Positions 37,017 through 45,917 of a stretch of 64,000 nucleotides of DNA are shown here, one piece after another. The stretch spans positions 119,444-183,443 of the forward strand of contig CACUVI010000030.1 of NCBI GenBank assembly GCA_902725215.1. The letters run 5' to 3'. The translations under genes were made by a program, and so were the position numbers. A model generated the notes under the pieces. The model was not told the origin of the DNA. It saw only the letters and a program-made list of their open reading frames with translations, and made no database searches. The DNA comes from Rhodospirillaceae bacterium LM-1 (GTDB taxonomy: Bacteria; Pseudomonadota; Alphaproteobacteria; Rhodospirillales; WMHbin7). The first letter of the stretch is position 1, and the number at the start of each line of letters is the position of its first letter.

Positions 37017-37602
37017 ATTCGAGATCGTCCGCCAGCGCCGCCCGCACGGATTCGGGAATGACCGCCATATGGGCATAGTTCGGATGCCCAACCGCCAGCA
37101 CCGCCTTGGCGCCCGGCGTCTTGAACAAGCGACGCGCTTCCATCGACATGGGAAAGTGCAGGAAATGGATGGACGATGTTTTTCCGTCGGGCGTCGTGCG
37201 TTCGACTTCCTGCTCCCAACTGGCCGGAATATGCTGTCCGGCGATTTGCAGCGAGATCGTCTCTTCAATGCCGCCCAGCCCCGACAGGGCCGCGGCGCGC
37301 CGATCCGGGTCCTCGTATTCAAGCATGAAGGTCGCCACCAGTTCGCCCCCATTGGGCACCAGGGGATTATAGGCTTCAAGCTCGTCCTTCAACTGAGCCT
37401 CGCCGCCCTTTTCGGTCCACAGCATTTCATGGACCTGATAAAGCATGGTGTCGAAGTTCTCGAAATGGAAGGTGGCGTTCGGACCCACGGACAGGCGGCG
37501 GCTCTTCTTCATGTCGACCATGCGCGCCCGATGCTGCTTGCGCTGACTCCCATAGGAGTCGAGCGGCATGATGTCGGCGGCTGTGATCTGCTTCTTTGAC
37601 AT
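37015..37602 (-). CDS. DUF3501 family protein
   Basis: The start is the ATG at 37602 with a GGAGGAAAG ribosome binding site; the frame runs on to 37686 inside the upstream gene. The 195-residue protein has ITAADIMPLDSYGSQRKQHR at the N-terminus and FENFDTMLYQVHEMLW in the middle, as in DUF3501. Members are repeatedly found beside rubrerythrin and CCG-type Fe-S oxidoreductases; the reaction is unknown. It starts 1 bp after the stop of the CCG protein gene, so it is cotranscribed. A role in peroxide or redox defence is inferred from context. Confidence 0.85.
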   Translation of the reverse strand: MSKKQITAADIMPLDSYGSQRKQHRARMVDMKKSRRLSVGPNATFHFENFDTMLYQVHEMLWTEKGGEAQLKDELEAYNPLVPNGGELVATFMLEYEDPDRRAAALSGLGGIEETISLQIAGQHIPASWEQEVERTTPDGKTSSIHFLHFPMSMEARRLFKTPGAKAVLAVGHPNYAHMAVIPESVRAALADDLE

Positions 37603-37603
37603 C

Positions 37604-38956
37604 TTACTTTCCTCCCTGCATTCCATAAGCATGCGCCAGAATTTGAATCGGATGCGTGAAGTCCAAGATTGCCCCCGTTTCGCCACCTTCCCGCTCGATC
37701 CCCTGAAGAATGTGCGATCTGGCCAACGGGCATTCCGACACCACGATGCCGCCGCCCTTTTCCTTGGCCTGCTTGGCGACCGGCTTGCCGATCTTGAGGG
37801 CTGTGTCGAAATTGCCCTTCATGATGCCCCATGCCCCGCCATGGCCCGAGCAGCGCTCGATGACCGACACATTGGTCTCGGGGATCAGTTTCAACATTTC
37901 TTCGGCCTTGCGCCCCATGTTCTGCGCCCTGGCGTGACAGGCGATGTGCAGCGTGACGCCGCCGGGAATCGGCCGCAGCCCCGGCGCCAAGCCTTCCTTG
38001 CGGGCGATCTCCATCACATATTGCGGAATGTCGAAGGTGGATGCCGCCAGTTTCTCAACCGAGCGATCCTCCGGCACGATGAGGGGCCATTCGAATTTCA
38101 GCATCAGCGCGCAGGAAGGCACCAAGGCCACGATATCCCAACCTTGGTCGATATACTGGCCCATCTCGGCGGCGACCCGCTTGGCCTTTTCGGCCACGCG
38201 CTCGATCTGGCCGGTTTCCAGCTGCGGCATGCCGCAACATTCCGGATAGACGACCTTGGTCTCCACGCCGTTCATGGCCAGCACCTTTCTTGCCGCCAGA
38301 CCGATCTCGGGTTGGTTGTAATTGGCAAAACAGGTGGCGTAAATCACCGCCTTGCGCCCAAAGGCCGGGGCGTCGCGATTGACCTGAAGTGGCTCTTCGG
38401 CAGCTTGCCTGACCAGCGTCTTTTTCGTGAATTTCGGCAGGTCCGCCTTTTTATCGACCCCAAGTGCTGCCTGCATCGCAGGGCGCGTCACATGGTTCTT
38501 GCAAGACGATGCCCAGTTCACCACACCCGACAAGGCGCCGCTGTTCAAGGCGCCGTTGCGGTCGGTTTCCGTCAATTGGCGATGCGTAAATCCGATTTCG
38601 CCCGCCTTGGCCTGAGCCACCCGATAGCGCAACATCAGATGCGGTATGTCGATATCGAATTCGTGCGGCGGCACATAGGGGCATTTGGTCATGAAGCACA
38701 TGTCGCACAGGGTGCAGGCATCGACCACCGGCTTGAAATCCAAGCTGTCCACGCTGTCCAGCTCGCCCGTTTTGGCGCTATCGATCAGATCGAACAGCCT
38801 GGGGAAGCTGTCGCACAGGTTAAAGCAGCGCCTGCATCCGTGGCAGATGTCGAACTGGCGGCGCAATTCACTATCCAGTTTCACGGGATCAGTGAAATCG
38901 GCGTCCCGCCAGGGAATCGGCTTTCGAAACGGCCTTTGCAAGCTGCCTTCGGACAT
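37604..38956 (-). CDS. CCG-domain Fe-S oxidoreductase (GlpC/HdrD-like)
   Basis: The start is the ATG at 38956 after AGAGGAAG. The 450-residue protein has two [4Fe-4S] motifs near residues 40-105 ([15 protein letters not shown] and [17 protein letters not shown]) and two C-terminal cysteine-rich CCG domains ([13 protein letters not shown] and [13 protein letters not shown]). This is the layout of GlpC and heterodisulfide reductase subunit D relatives, which pass electrons between a donor and a partner enzyme. Gene order with rubrerythrin and DUF3501, next to oxyR, suggests electron supply for peroxide reduction; this is inference. It is cytoplasmic, with no membrane segment. Confidence 0.87.
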   Translation of the reverse strand: MSEGSLQRPFRKPIPWRDADFTDPVKLDSELRRQFDICHGCRRCFNLCDSFPRLFDLIDSAKTGELDSVDSLDFKPVVDACTLCDMCFMTKCPYVPPHEFDIDIPHLMLRYRVAQAKAGEIGFTHRQLTETDRNGALNSGALSGVVNWASSCKNHVTRPAMQAALGVDKKADLPKFTKKTLVRQAAEEPLQVNRDAPAFGRKAVIYATCFANYNQPEIGLAARKVLAMNGVETKVVYPECCGMPQLETGQIERVAEKAKRVAAEMGQYIDQGWDIVALVPSCALMLKFEWPLIVPEDRSVEKLAASTFDIPQYVMEIARKEGLAPGLRPIPGGVTLHIACHARAQNMGRKAEEMLKLIPETNVSVIERCSGHGGAWGIMKGNFDTALKIGKPVAKQAKEKGGGIVVSECPLARSHILQGIEREGGETGAILDFTHPIQILAHAYGMQGGK

Positions 38957-38986
38957 GAGACTTCCTCTTTGCATATTCGTTGAAGT

Positions 38987-39018
38987 AAAGGCCGGGAAGA
39001 CTTGGTTCCCGGCCTTTT
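38987..39018. terminator. Hairpin terminator after the rubrerythrin gene
   Basis: AAAGGCCGGGAA and TTCCCGGCCTTT form a 12-bp stem with a 7-nt loop. On the minus strand a T run closes it 10 bp after the rubrerythrin stop. Partial termination here would give more rubrerythrin than downstream CCG protein. Confidence 0.75.
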
Positions 39019-39028
39019 CAAGTTCCTC

Positions 39029-39448
39029 TCATCCCAGTTCGGTCAGCGAGCGCTGGAAACGTCCGGCATGCGATTTTTCCGCCTTGGCCAGCGTTTCGAA
39101 CCAGTCGGCGATTTCATCGAACCCTTCCTCGCGGGCCTGTTTGGCCATGCCCGGATACATGTCGGTGTATTCATGGGTTTCACCGGCAATCGCCGCCTTC
39201 AGATTGTCCGAGGTCGGCCCGATGGGCAGGCCGGTGGCCGGATCGCCCACCGCTTCCATGAATTCAAGATGGCCGTGCGCATGCCCGGTCTCGCCCTCAG
39301 CCGTTGAGCGGAACACCGCCGCCGCATCGTTGTAGCCTTCGATATCGGCCTTCTGTGCGAAGTAGAGATAACGACGATTGGCCTGCGATTCGCCCGCAAA
39401 GGCAGCCTTGAGATTGGCTTCCGTCTTTGAGCCTTTGAGCTGTGCCAT
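39029..39448 (-). CDS. Rubrerythrin-family protein (di-iron only)
   Basis: The start is the ATG at 39448 with GAGGAGAG upstream. The 139 residues form one ferritin-like four-helix domain with iron ligands in [40 protein letters not shown] and [10 protein letters not shown]. The C-terminal rubredoxin domain of classical rubrerythrin is absent, so electrons must come from another protein, perhaps the CCG oxidoreductase downstream. The expected activity is reduction of hydrogen peroxide to water. The gene is divergent from oxyR across 128 bp. Confidence 0.9.
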   Translation of the reverse strand: MAQLKGSKTEANLKAAFAGESQANRRYLYFAQKADIEGYNDAAAVFRSTAEGETGHAHGHLEFMEAVGDPATGLPIGPTSDNLKAAIAGETHEYTDMYPGMAKQAREEGFDEIADWFETLAKAEKSHAGRFQRSLTELG

Positions 39449-39523
39449 GGTTCTCTCCTCGATGTTGAGACGTTTCATTGGCCACGCCTGTTACGGCTGG
39501 TCTCAGGGCTTCAAGATACGCCC

Positions 39524-39552
39524 TTGACTAAAATCGTTCCAATTGGTTTATA
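39524..39552 (+). promoter_or_regulatory. oxyR promoter in the divergent oxyR-rubrerythrin region
   Basis: TTGACT (39524-39529), 17 bases, then TTTATA (39547-39552) lie 24 bp before oxyR. A GTTTA-N6-TAAAC inverted repeat (39546-39561) overlaps the -10 element. OxyR probably binds this region to control both directions, although no exact OxyR consensus is evident. Confidence 0.45.
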
Positions 39553-39576
39553 TAAATAAACTAATCGAGGATATCG

Positions 39577-40488
39577 ATGATAAACTTGCCCACTCTGCGC
39601 CAATTGCGCTATCTCGTCGAACTGGTGGAATGCCGCCATTTTGGCCGGGCCGCTCAGGCTTGCAACGTCACGCAATCCACCCTCTCATCGGGCATCCAGG
39701 AACTTGAGGACGGGCTGGGCGTACGACTGTTGGAACGCACCAAGCGGCGCGTCGTGACGACGCCGGTCGGGCTGGAGATCGCCAAAAGAGCCAGACGCAC
39801 CCTGGAAGAGGCCGAGGGCCTAGTCGAAGCGGCTAAGGCTGGCGCCAAACCGCTCTGCAGCGATTTGCGCCTGGGGATCATCCCCACCATCGGCCCCTAT
39901 TTATTGCCCCGCGTTCTTCCGCAAATTCGCGAGCGCTTTCCCGATCTCAAGCTGTTCTTGCGCGAAGATCAGACGGCGCATCTGCTTGACCAGTTGGCGT
40001 CCGGCGAGTTGGACGTGCTGATCCTGGCCTTTCCCATGGATACGCCTGGGGCTGAAACCATGATGATCGGGCGCGATCCTTTCTGGCTGGTCTGCCCGGC
40101 CAGCCACCCGCTGGCGGCCAAAAAATCCGTGTCGCCTGAAGACATTCCAGCAGGCGAACTGTTGCTGCTGGAAGACGGCCATTGCCTGCGCGAACACGCG
40201 CTGGCCGCCTGCAAACTGCCGGGGCGCATGCGCGCCAACCGCTTTCAGGGAACCAGCCTGCACACGCTGGTCGAGATGACCGCCAGCGGCCTGGGCCTGA
40301 CGCTGGTTCCCGACATGGCCAAGGAATCGCACCTGATTGGGTCGTCGCAATTGGCCATCCGCCCCTTAAGCGGCAAAGAAACGGCGCGCGAGATTGGCTT
40401 GGCCTGGCGGCGCACCTCGGGCAGACGCGCCGAATTCAAGCTACTGGGAAAAACCTTGGGCGAGATTCTGAGCGGCCCACATCAGTAA
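39577..40488 (+). CDS. oxyR: Hydrogen peroxide-sensing LysR regulator OxyR
   Basis: The 303-residue LysR-type regulator has an N-terminal winged helix (LRQLRYLVELVECRHFGRAAQACNVTQSTLSSGI) and an effector domain starting near residue 90. The OxyR redox pair is present in LEDGHCLREHALAACKLP, matching the sensing and resolving cysteines (C199 and C208 in E. coli). It should activate peroxide-defence genes after disulfide formation. It is divergent from the rubrerythrin gene, the likely target. Its end overlaps by 7 bp the end of the convergent metallo-beta-lactamase/hemerythrin gene. Confidence 0.92.
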   Translation: MINLPTLRQLRYLVELVECRHFGRAAQACNVTQSTLSSGIQELEDGLGVRLLERTKRRVVTTPVGLEIAKRARRTLEEAEGLVEAAKAGAKPLCSDLRLGIIPTIGPYLLPRVLPQIRERFPDLKLFLREDQTAHLLDQLASGELDVLILAFPMDTPGAETMMIGRDPFWLVCPASHPLAAKKSVSPEDIPAGELLLLEDGHCLREHALAACKLPGRMRANRFQGTSLHTLVEMTASGLGLTLVPDMAKESHLIGSSQLAIRPLSGKETAREIGLAWRRTSGRRAEFKLLGKTLGEILSGPHQ

Positions 40489-43100
40489 ATGCCTTTGGAA
40501 TTCAGGAAGGCGCCATAGGCTTTGTCCTCTCCCAGGACGTGGTGGATGATCCAGGATTCAAACAAATGCTTGAAATCCTTTTCGCTGGGCCGCGAGCCTG
40601 ACTGAATTTCCTTGGTCAGGCGAGACACTTGCTGGCGCAAGTCCTGGTGGCGCACCTTGTGTTCGGAAATGCCGGGATAGTCGTAGAGCGCCATCAAATC
40701 TTCTTCTGCCGCGAAATGATAATCGACGTAATCAGCCAGCGCCTCGGCGGCCTTAATCAGCGCAGCACCCCGCCCGTCGGTGCGCAGATTCTCAAGCACG
40801 GCATTGCCAATCGAGATCAGACGCTTGTGGTGCATGTCCATATGGGCAATGCGCACCGAGAACGTGTCGCGCCAATTGATGAAGCTGCCCTTGTGGCTTA
40901 GCTGATGCGCCGCCTGTTTGGCCCGTCTTTGCCAGCCTTCGAACAGCTTCCAGCGCACGATGGGCACATCGGCCAGCAAATCACCGGGAAACTGCACGAC
41001 CTCCGTTTCCTCGACGGCTTTCAAGCGGAATTGGCCCGGCACTTTGAAGATGGCCTCTTCCTCGCCAAAGTGCGAGCGCCGATCCAGCATCTCGATGACC
41101 TCGCCGCCCGCCGAGCGCTCGACGCGTCCCTTGCGGATCAGGTTCAAGACGTCCATGTCCTCGCTGGGAATGATCTCGCCCGATTTGAAGCGATGCGTCT
41201 TCGACTCCTCGATCATGCGATTCATGACGACGGCGGGAATGCCCTCGCCGAACAGGCTTGTCGATTCCAGAAAGCTGCGCAGGTCGAATGTGCCCTGCAT
41301 CTTGTCCAGCAAGTTGTTGTGGCGCACCACGCTGACATATAGACCCAAGGGAAAGCGCAACGCCTGCACGAAGGAAACCGCGCGGTAGGTGTGCTGCGAA
41401 GGGCGCTTGGTCAGCGCCGCCATGCCGCCGATTAGGGCGCCTGCTGAAAGCAGGGCGTACACATCGTCTTTGGTGCGGATTTTCTCGACCGTTCCCGAAA
41501 GCACCAGGACGATGTCTTCCGGCATGTCGCCTTCTTTCAGGAAGATGGCGCCAGGATTGAATTCGACCACGGCATGATTCAGCAGCGTTCTCAGATGATG
41601 GACGGGAACGCCTTCCAAATGCTTTTCCATCAAGGAATAGGCGAAACGGCGCAACCCTTCCGATTGCCCTTCGATCAAGACATCCGAGGTTCCGAAGGCG
41701 GCGCTGGAGCCGATCTCCTTTTCTTCCGCCGTCAGGTCGCCTGATCGATGCGCCAGCAGGATGCGCCCCGATCTGTCCGCCTTGAAATCCTTGGCGGCGC
41801 CGTGGATAAGCCCGCCGCCGATATCGATTTTCTTGACGTCGGCGGGCGTCAGATAGGCCTGTTTGACCGCTTCGAAATCCGCAGGACTAAGGCCGGGCGC
41901 CTTCTCGTCGTCAGTGACCATTCCCGCCAGAACGTCAAAGGAGACGATGTCGGCGAAATGGGCGTAGCTGCGATAACTGTCGCCCCACAAAGAGCGGAAG
42001 ACGAAGATGTTGGTTTCCACCGGATGCGGCGAGAAGATCGGCTTGACCTCAAGCCCATCGATGTCGTTCCACTGATCGAAGACCAGATCGTGCACCTTAA
42101 AATAATCGTGCAGGATGCGGTCTTCTTCCGTGTCCAGCAGGGCGGCCAGCTTTTTGGCCACCGTGCTGCGCACCAGGGGCGTCGAGAAATATCGGATGCG
42201 ATGGCCAGAACGCATCAAGGTGGTCAGGCCCGCAAAGTGATCGTCATGCGCATGGGTGTGAAAAATGCCGTCGATCTGGTCGATGCCGATGCCCAGGGCG
42301 GCCAGAATGTGCGACAGGTTGGGACCGGCGTCGATGAGGTACAGCCGCCCCTGATAGGTGATGATGCTCGACATGCTGGGGCGGCTGACATCCCAGCCAT
42401 CGCCTTCGCCGGAATGTATGATGGCGAAATATTCCGGCGAGTATCGCCTGAATCCCAAAGGATAGGCCGACTCGTAGCTTTCCTCGGGCGAGAGATTCAG
42501 GTCGATGACAACCTTCTCGTCCTCAAAGGAAAATTCGAACAGGTTGGAACGCAGGCGCTTCAGGACAACGCCCTCGGCCAATTCGACCGGATCGTCGTCC
42601 AGCATGCGCCATTCCAGAAATTCCTCGGTCGGGCGGATGCGCCCGAAGGCGAATTTAAGCTTCAGGCGCATCATCGCTTCGGCTTGCTGGACGCCGAAAC
42701 CGGCCTGCATGATCTCTTCCTTCGAGATCAACCCGTAATTGCCCCGGTAGATGTAGCGCATCTGCGCAGACACCTGTTCGGGCAGTCCGATCAGCATCGG
42801 ACGCTTGCCGGTATTGTTGGGATGATTGGGAAGAATCATGCCTTGCTTGTAAAGCATCTGCAGAACGGGAAACTCGGCCAGATTAGCGAATTCGCCGTTC
42901 TGCAAGGGCAGGTCGGACAACAAGATTGTATTGGGGCCGGTTTCGCAATCGACGCCCTTGACCGCCTGGGGAACGATCAAGCCGCGCTTGATCAGATGTT
43001 TGACCGAGTCAGCCGGGCAGCCACAAAGAATCCTGAGATCGCGGTCTTGAACCTCGACCCAGTGAACGCCCCTGGAAACCTGAATATGCCTAATTTTCAT
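40482..43100 (-). CDS. MBL-fold / cyclic nucleotide-binding / hemerythrin multidomain protein
   Basis: The 872-residue protein has an N-terminal region of unknown type (1-200). A metallo-beta-lactamase domain follows, with the metal motif HTHAHDDH at 281-288 and later metal-site candidates in IFSPHPVETN and LLAHRSGD. Two cyclic nucleotide-binding-like domains come next (about 525-640, IFLKEGDMPEDIVLVLSGTVEKI; about 645-740, HRFKSGEIIPSEDMDVLNLIRKG). The C-terminus is a hemerythrin domain (about 755-872) with ligands in AHMDMHHKRL, YHFAAEEDL, SEHKVRHQDL and IHHVLGEDKAY. O2 binding by the di-iron centre could gate the hydrolase; this is inference. No signal peptide is visible. An AAGGT-N4-ACCTT inverted repeat lies 47 bp upstream. 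Confidence 0.85.
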   Translation of the reverse strand: MKIRHIQVSRGVHWVEVQDRDLRILCGCPADSVKHLIKRGLIVPQAVKGVDCETGPNTILLSDLPLQNGEFANLAEFPVLQMLYKQGMILPNHPNNTGKRPMLIGLPEQVSAQMRYIYRGNYGLISKEEIMQAGFGVQQAEAMMRLKLKFAFGRIRPTEEFLEWRMLDDDPVELAEGVVLKRLRSNLFEFSFEDEKVVIDLNLSPEESYESAYPLGFRRYSPEYFAIIHSGEGDGWDVSRPSMSSIITYQGRLYLIDAGPNLSHILAALGIGIDQIDGIFHTHAHDDHFAGLTTLMRSGHRIRYFSTPLVRSTVAKKLAALLDTEEDRILHDYFKVHDLVFDQWNDIDGLEVKPIFSPHPVETNIFVFRSLWGDSYRSYAHFADIVSFDVLAGMVTDDEKAPGLSPADFEAVKQAYLTPADVKKIDIGGGLIHGAAKDFKADRSGRILLAHRSGDLTAEEKEIGSSAAFGTSDVLIEGQSEGLRRFAYSLMEKHLEGVPVHHLRTLLNHAVVEFNPGAIFLKEGDMPEDIVLVLSGTVEKIRTKDDVYALLSAGALIGGMAALTKRPSQHTYRAVSFVQALRFPLGLYVSVVRHNNLLDKMQGTFDLRSFLESTSLFGEGIPAVVMNRMIEESKTHRFKSGEIIPSEDMDVLNLIRKGRVERSAGGEVIEMLDRRSHFGEEEAIFKVPGQFRLKAVEETEVVQFPGDLLADVPIVRWKLFEGWQRRAKQAAHQLSHKGSFINWRDTFSVRIAHMDMHHKRLISIGNAVLENLRTDGRGAALIKAAEALADYVDYHFAAEEDLMALYDYPGISEHKVRHQDLRQQVSRLTKEIQSGSRPSEKDFKHLFESWIIHHVLGEDKAYGAFLNSKGIY

Positions 43101-43338
43101 GCCTAATGTCCCGATCCGGCTAGGGCCGCAAACCCCCAGCGGAGATAAGGTTATTACCTTTTAATTAGTGTTGCGTCACCCCAAATTCCACCAAAATCCA
43201 TGTCGATTTTGATCACATTTGCCGGTTCGGCCAGGGTGAGCCGTTCGCTTCAACAGATTTGCAGAACAGATTGCTGAGCGGTCTCCCGCCGTCGATTCAT
43301 GCAAGAGGCGGCACTGATTTCAGGCGCTACTCAGCCTG
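43101..43338. other. Intergenic region with inverted repeat, no gene seen
   Basis: The 238-bp gap separates the starts side of the MBL/hemerythrin gene from the end of the phnM-like gene. A perfect AAGGT-TATT-ACCTT inverted repeat (43147-43160) is in an AT-rich patch suited to a promoter on the minus strand. Otherwise I see nothing coding. Confidence 0.5.
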
Positions 43339-44520
43339 TCAGCTCAGCATTGATCTCGAGAATTGCGTAACCAGACCCAATGAAACAACCGCGTTAAGCG
43401 TGGGGTGAGGCTTGGTGGAATCATCGACGATCAGAATGTCCGCGCGGCGCCCCGTTTCCAACTTGCCTCTGTCGTTCAGCCCGACGGCTTGCGCTGGGTT
43501 GGCGGATACCAGGGTCCAGGCGCCGGCGAGCGTCATCCTGCCTTCCCTGGCCAGTTTAAAGGGCGCATGAAACAATGCCGGATAATAATAGTCCGACGCC
43601 AGTGCGGTGCAAAGACCGCGCTCCGCCATCTCGGCGGCCATCAGGCGACCGCAATGGCTTTGCCCTCTCAGCACATTGGGCGCGCCCAGGATGACGCAAT
43701 CTTGATTGGCGATGGCGAAACCGGCCGTCGCCTCATCGACTGGGAATTCGCTGATGTTGCACCCCAGGGCATGGAACCAAGCGCGGTCGACCTTCGACTC
43801 GTCATCATGCGAAGCCATGGGCACATTCTTCAGTCGGGCCGCGTCGGCTAGCCGCATGATCGACTGTTCAACTTCGCCCGCCCGCTCCTTCACCTTGTTG
43901 TAAAGATCCAGGAATTCCGCCGAGCCAAGGCCAGTGCGCCCCGCGAATTGCGCCAAACGGTCGGGCTTGTCCAATTTTTCGCCGATATGGGCCATATGGT
44001 CGTTGAAGGCGAGCAGATCGATGCGACCATCGCCGAGCCACGCCAATATCTGCAGCTCGGCATCCAGGTTGTAGGTTTCGTGGCGCAGATGCAGCCTGGC
44101 GTCGGCCAGAAGATGGGGCCTTACATCCGTCAGTGCTTGCAAAAACGCATGAGCGGCTTCGGTGCCGCGCAGCCCCGGTTCCCACGACCAAGTCAGTCCG
44201 TGATAGGCGGTGGTGATGCCATTGGCCACCAACTGCCGGTCGGTATCGATGAGGGCAAGACCGGAATCAAAGGCGACGCCGGGGCGCGGCATCAGTTGGC
44301 GCTCGAAGGCGTCGCCGTGCAAATCGACGATGCCGGGCAGGATCAGGCTGTTCCTGACATCCAGGATGCGCTCATGGCGCGCATCGCCGCCGATGGAGGC
44401 GATGCATCCATTCTCAATGGAGAGGCTCGTTTCGACAATCTTTCCGTCGGACAGCAAAACGCGCCCGCCAACGAGATCGAATGCGTGATGCCGAACAAGA
44501 TGCGCCGATGTGTCAAACAT
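43339..44520 (-). CDS. PhnM-like amidohydrolase (second copy)
   Basis: The 393-residue amidohydrolase-fold protein resembles PhnM, the diphosphatase that turns alpha-D-ribose 1-methylphosphonate 5-triphosphate into the 5-phosphate. Metal-site motifs are GIVDLHGDAFER near residue 63, FNDHMAHIG, MASHDDESK and LASDYYYPALFHAPF. The canonical copy at 49931 reads [13 protein letters not shown] instead, so the two are distinct paralogues. It follows phnF by 51 bp on the same strand, apart from the main phn operon. It may act on a related triphosphate or be a regulated isozyme. Confidence 0.85.
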   Translation of the reverse strand: MFDTSAHLVRHHAFDLVGGRVLLSDGKIVETSLSIENGCIASIGGDARHERILDVRNSLILPGIVDLHGDAFERQLMPRPGVAFDSGLALIDTDRQLVANGITTAYHGLTWSWEPGLRGTEAAHAFLQALTDVRPHLLADARLHLRHETYNLDAELQILAWLGDGRIDLLAFNDHMAHIGEKLDKPDRLAQFAGRTGLGSAEFLDLYNKVKERAGEVEQSIMRLADAARLKNVPMASHDDESKVDRAWFHALGCNISEFPVDEATAGFAIANQDCVILGAPNVLRGQSHCGRLMAAEMAERGLCTALASDYYYPALFHAPFKLAREGRMTLAGAWTLVSANPAQAVGLNDRGKLETGRRADILIVDDSTKPHPTLNAVVSLGLVTQFSRSMLS

Positions 44521-44571
44521 GCAGGGCTTCTATCGAATGTCAAAGCCGAGAAGGATGACGTTTTCGTGAAT

Positions 44572-45288
44572 TCAGAAATCGACGATCAATTGGGTTCTGG
44601 CGCAAGACATGCAAGCGACGCCATATTCTATGGGCCGTCCCTGCGGATCGACATTGACGCTTTCGACGATCAAGACCGGCTCGGTCGGCTTCTGACGCAA
44701 AAGCCTTGCCTCGCGCTTATCGGGCATGCGCGCCGAAATGCGCGTCGTTTTGCGCAAATAATCGGTGACCCCCATCTTGGCGAGCGCCTTCGTGATGGAA
44801 CCCAGGCGGCTGTAATGGTGCAAGATTTTCGCAAAGCGGCTTTTTGCGAAGTAATGGGCGCCCAGGCTGATCCGCTGTCCATCCGCAATGCCCATGGTTT
44901 CCAGCAAGATCACCGGGGCGCCAATGTCGATGTTCAGCGCCTCGGCCATCAAAGGATCGGCGGTCAGCTCCAGGCTGCGCACCAGCTCGCCCGAAGGCGT
45001 TCTGGACACACGCGCGATGTTTTCGGAGAATCGGGTTCTGGGCGCGATGCGGTAATCGACCATCGATGATTCGACGAAGCTGCCGCGCCCCTTTTCGATG
45101 CGGATAACGCCGCGCTCGGAAAGAGCCTGCAAGGCGCGCCTAGCCGTATGGCGGTTGACGCCGAAACGTAGCGCCAAATCATGCTCGCTGGGCAGACGAG
45201 CGCCAGGCTTGATGCGCTTTCCTTCGATCTCGCCCAGGATCGTTTGCTCGATTTGTCGCCAAAGGGCGATTCCATCCTGCTCCATCAT
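44572..45288 (-). CDS. phnF: GntR-family regulator of phosphonate metabolism
   Basis: The start is placed at the ATG pair at 45288/45285, after GGAG; the frame extends to 45333. The roughly 238-residue protein has a GntR winged helix (about 5-75: IKPGARLPSEHDLALRFGVNRHTARRAL) and a UTRA effector domain (about 95-238) ending in GVACMSCARTQLIVDF. PhnF members repress C-P lyase operons. It is divergent from phnG and lies 51 bp before the phnM-like gene. Tandem TGTCTAGA sites in the shared upstream region are the likely operator. Confidence 0.88.
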   Translation of the reverse strand: MMEQDGIALWRQIEQTILGEIEGKRIKPGARLPSEHDLALRFGVNRHTARRALQALSERGVIRIEKGRGSFVESSMVDYRIAPRTRFSENIARVSRTPSGELVRSLELTADPLMAEALNIDIGAPVILLETMGIADGQRISLGAHYFAKSRFAKILHHYSRLGSITKALAKMGVTDYLRKTTRISARMPDKREARLLRQKPTEPVLIVESVNVDPQGRPIEYGVACMSCARTQLIVDF

Positions 45289-45321
45289 CAACTCCGTCAC
45301 GAAAACTTCATCGACAGCACC

Positions 45322-45351
45322 TTGCTGGAACAATCCGGGCTGACTTATAGT
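45322..45351 (+). promoter_or_regulatory. Putative phnG operon promoter
   Basis: TTGCTG (45322-45327), 18 bases, then TATAGT (45346-45351) lie before the phnG ATG. The operator repeats begin 8 bp downstream, where a bound repressor would block initiation. A weak Pho-box-like pair (CCGTCAC, 4 bases, ACTTCAT at 45294-45311) lies just upstream. Confidence 0.45.
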
Positions 45352-45358
45352 GCGACTA

Positions 45359-45376
45359 TGTCTAGATGTCTAGACA
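45359..45376. promoter_or_regulatory. Likely PhnF operator
   Basis: TGTCTAGA is followed directly by the palindrome TGTCTAGACA in the phnF-phnG divergent region. Tandem palindromic sites overlapping the transcription start fit a GntR-type repressor acting on both genes. Confidence 0.6.
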
Positions 45377-45418
45377 AGTTGAAAAGTTTCACACACGACC
45401 AGACAGGCGCGCGGACAC

Positions 45419-45916
45419 ATGCGAGACGGCACGAACCTACCCAAGGCCAATGATGGCGAACCGCCCCCCCATGCCGCCCGCGCCCGCTGGTTGTCTGTGT
45501 TAGCGCAGGCCGATCCGCTGGCGCTGGACAAGGCCTGGAACGAATTGGACCCCCGGCCGTCCTTTCGGCATCTGCGCCCCCCCGAAACCGGTTTGGCCTT
45601 GTTGCGCGGGCGCATGGGCGGCGTGGGCGAGCGCTTCAACCTAGGTGAAATGAGCTTAAGCCGTTGCTCGGTCGCCCTATCCGATGGACAAGGCGGCGAA
45701 GTGGCCGGACATGGTCATGTTGCCGGATGCAGCTTGCAGCAAGCCGAACGGGTTGCCTTGTTCGATGCCCTGATGCAACTGCCGGAATATGCCAAACGCC
45801 TGGAAGACGAACTGATCTTGCCGCTTGAAAAGGCCATAAGCGCCGCCAAGCGCTTGAAGGTGGAAACCGCCCAGGCCAGCCGGGTTGAATTCTTTACAGT
45901 GGTCCGGGGAGAGTGA
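45419..45916 (+). CDS. phnG: C-P lyase complex subunit PhnG
   Basis: The 165-residue subunit of the PhnGHIJ core complex supports the first step, transfer of phosphonate onto ATP-derived ribose by PhnI. Recognisable sections are RARWLSVLAQADPLALDKAW, ETGLALLRGRMGGVGERFNLGE and RCSVALSDGQGGEVAGHGHV, then a long C-terminal helix. It is the first gene of phnGHIJKLM, 2 bp before phnH. Expression is probably controlled by PhnF through the upstream operator. Confidence 0.92.
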   Translation: MRDGTNLPKANDGEPPPHAARARWLSVLAQADPLALDKAWNELDPRPSFRHLRPPETGLALLRGRMGGVGERFNLGEMSLSRCSVALSDGQGGEVAGHGHVAGCSLQQAERVALFDALMQLPEYAKRLEDELILPLEKAISAAKRLKVETAQASRVEFFTVVRGE

Positions 45917-45917
45917 G

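Noticed and set aside
37568..38983. A 471-codon plus-strand frame opposite the CCG oxidoreductase
   Set aside because: The minus strand carries four cysteine motifs of a known family; the plus frame is unstructured and has no ribosome binding site.
41748..43106. A 452-codon plus-strand frame opposite the MBL/hemerythrin gene
   Set aside because: Same mirror effect; the minus strand has four recognisable domains and the plus frame has none.
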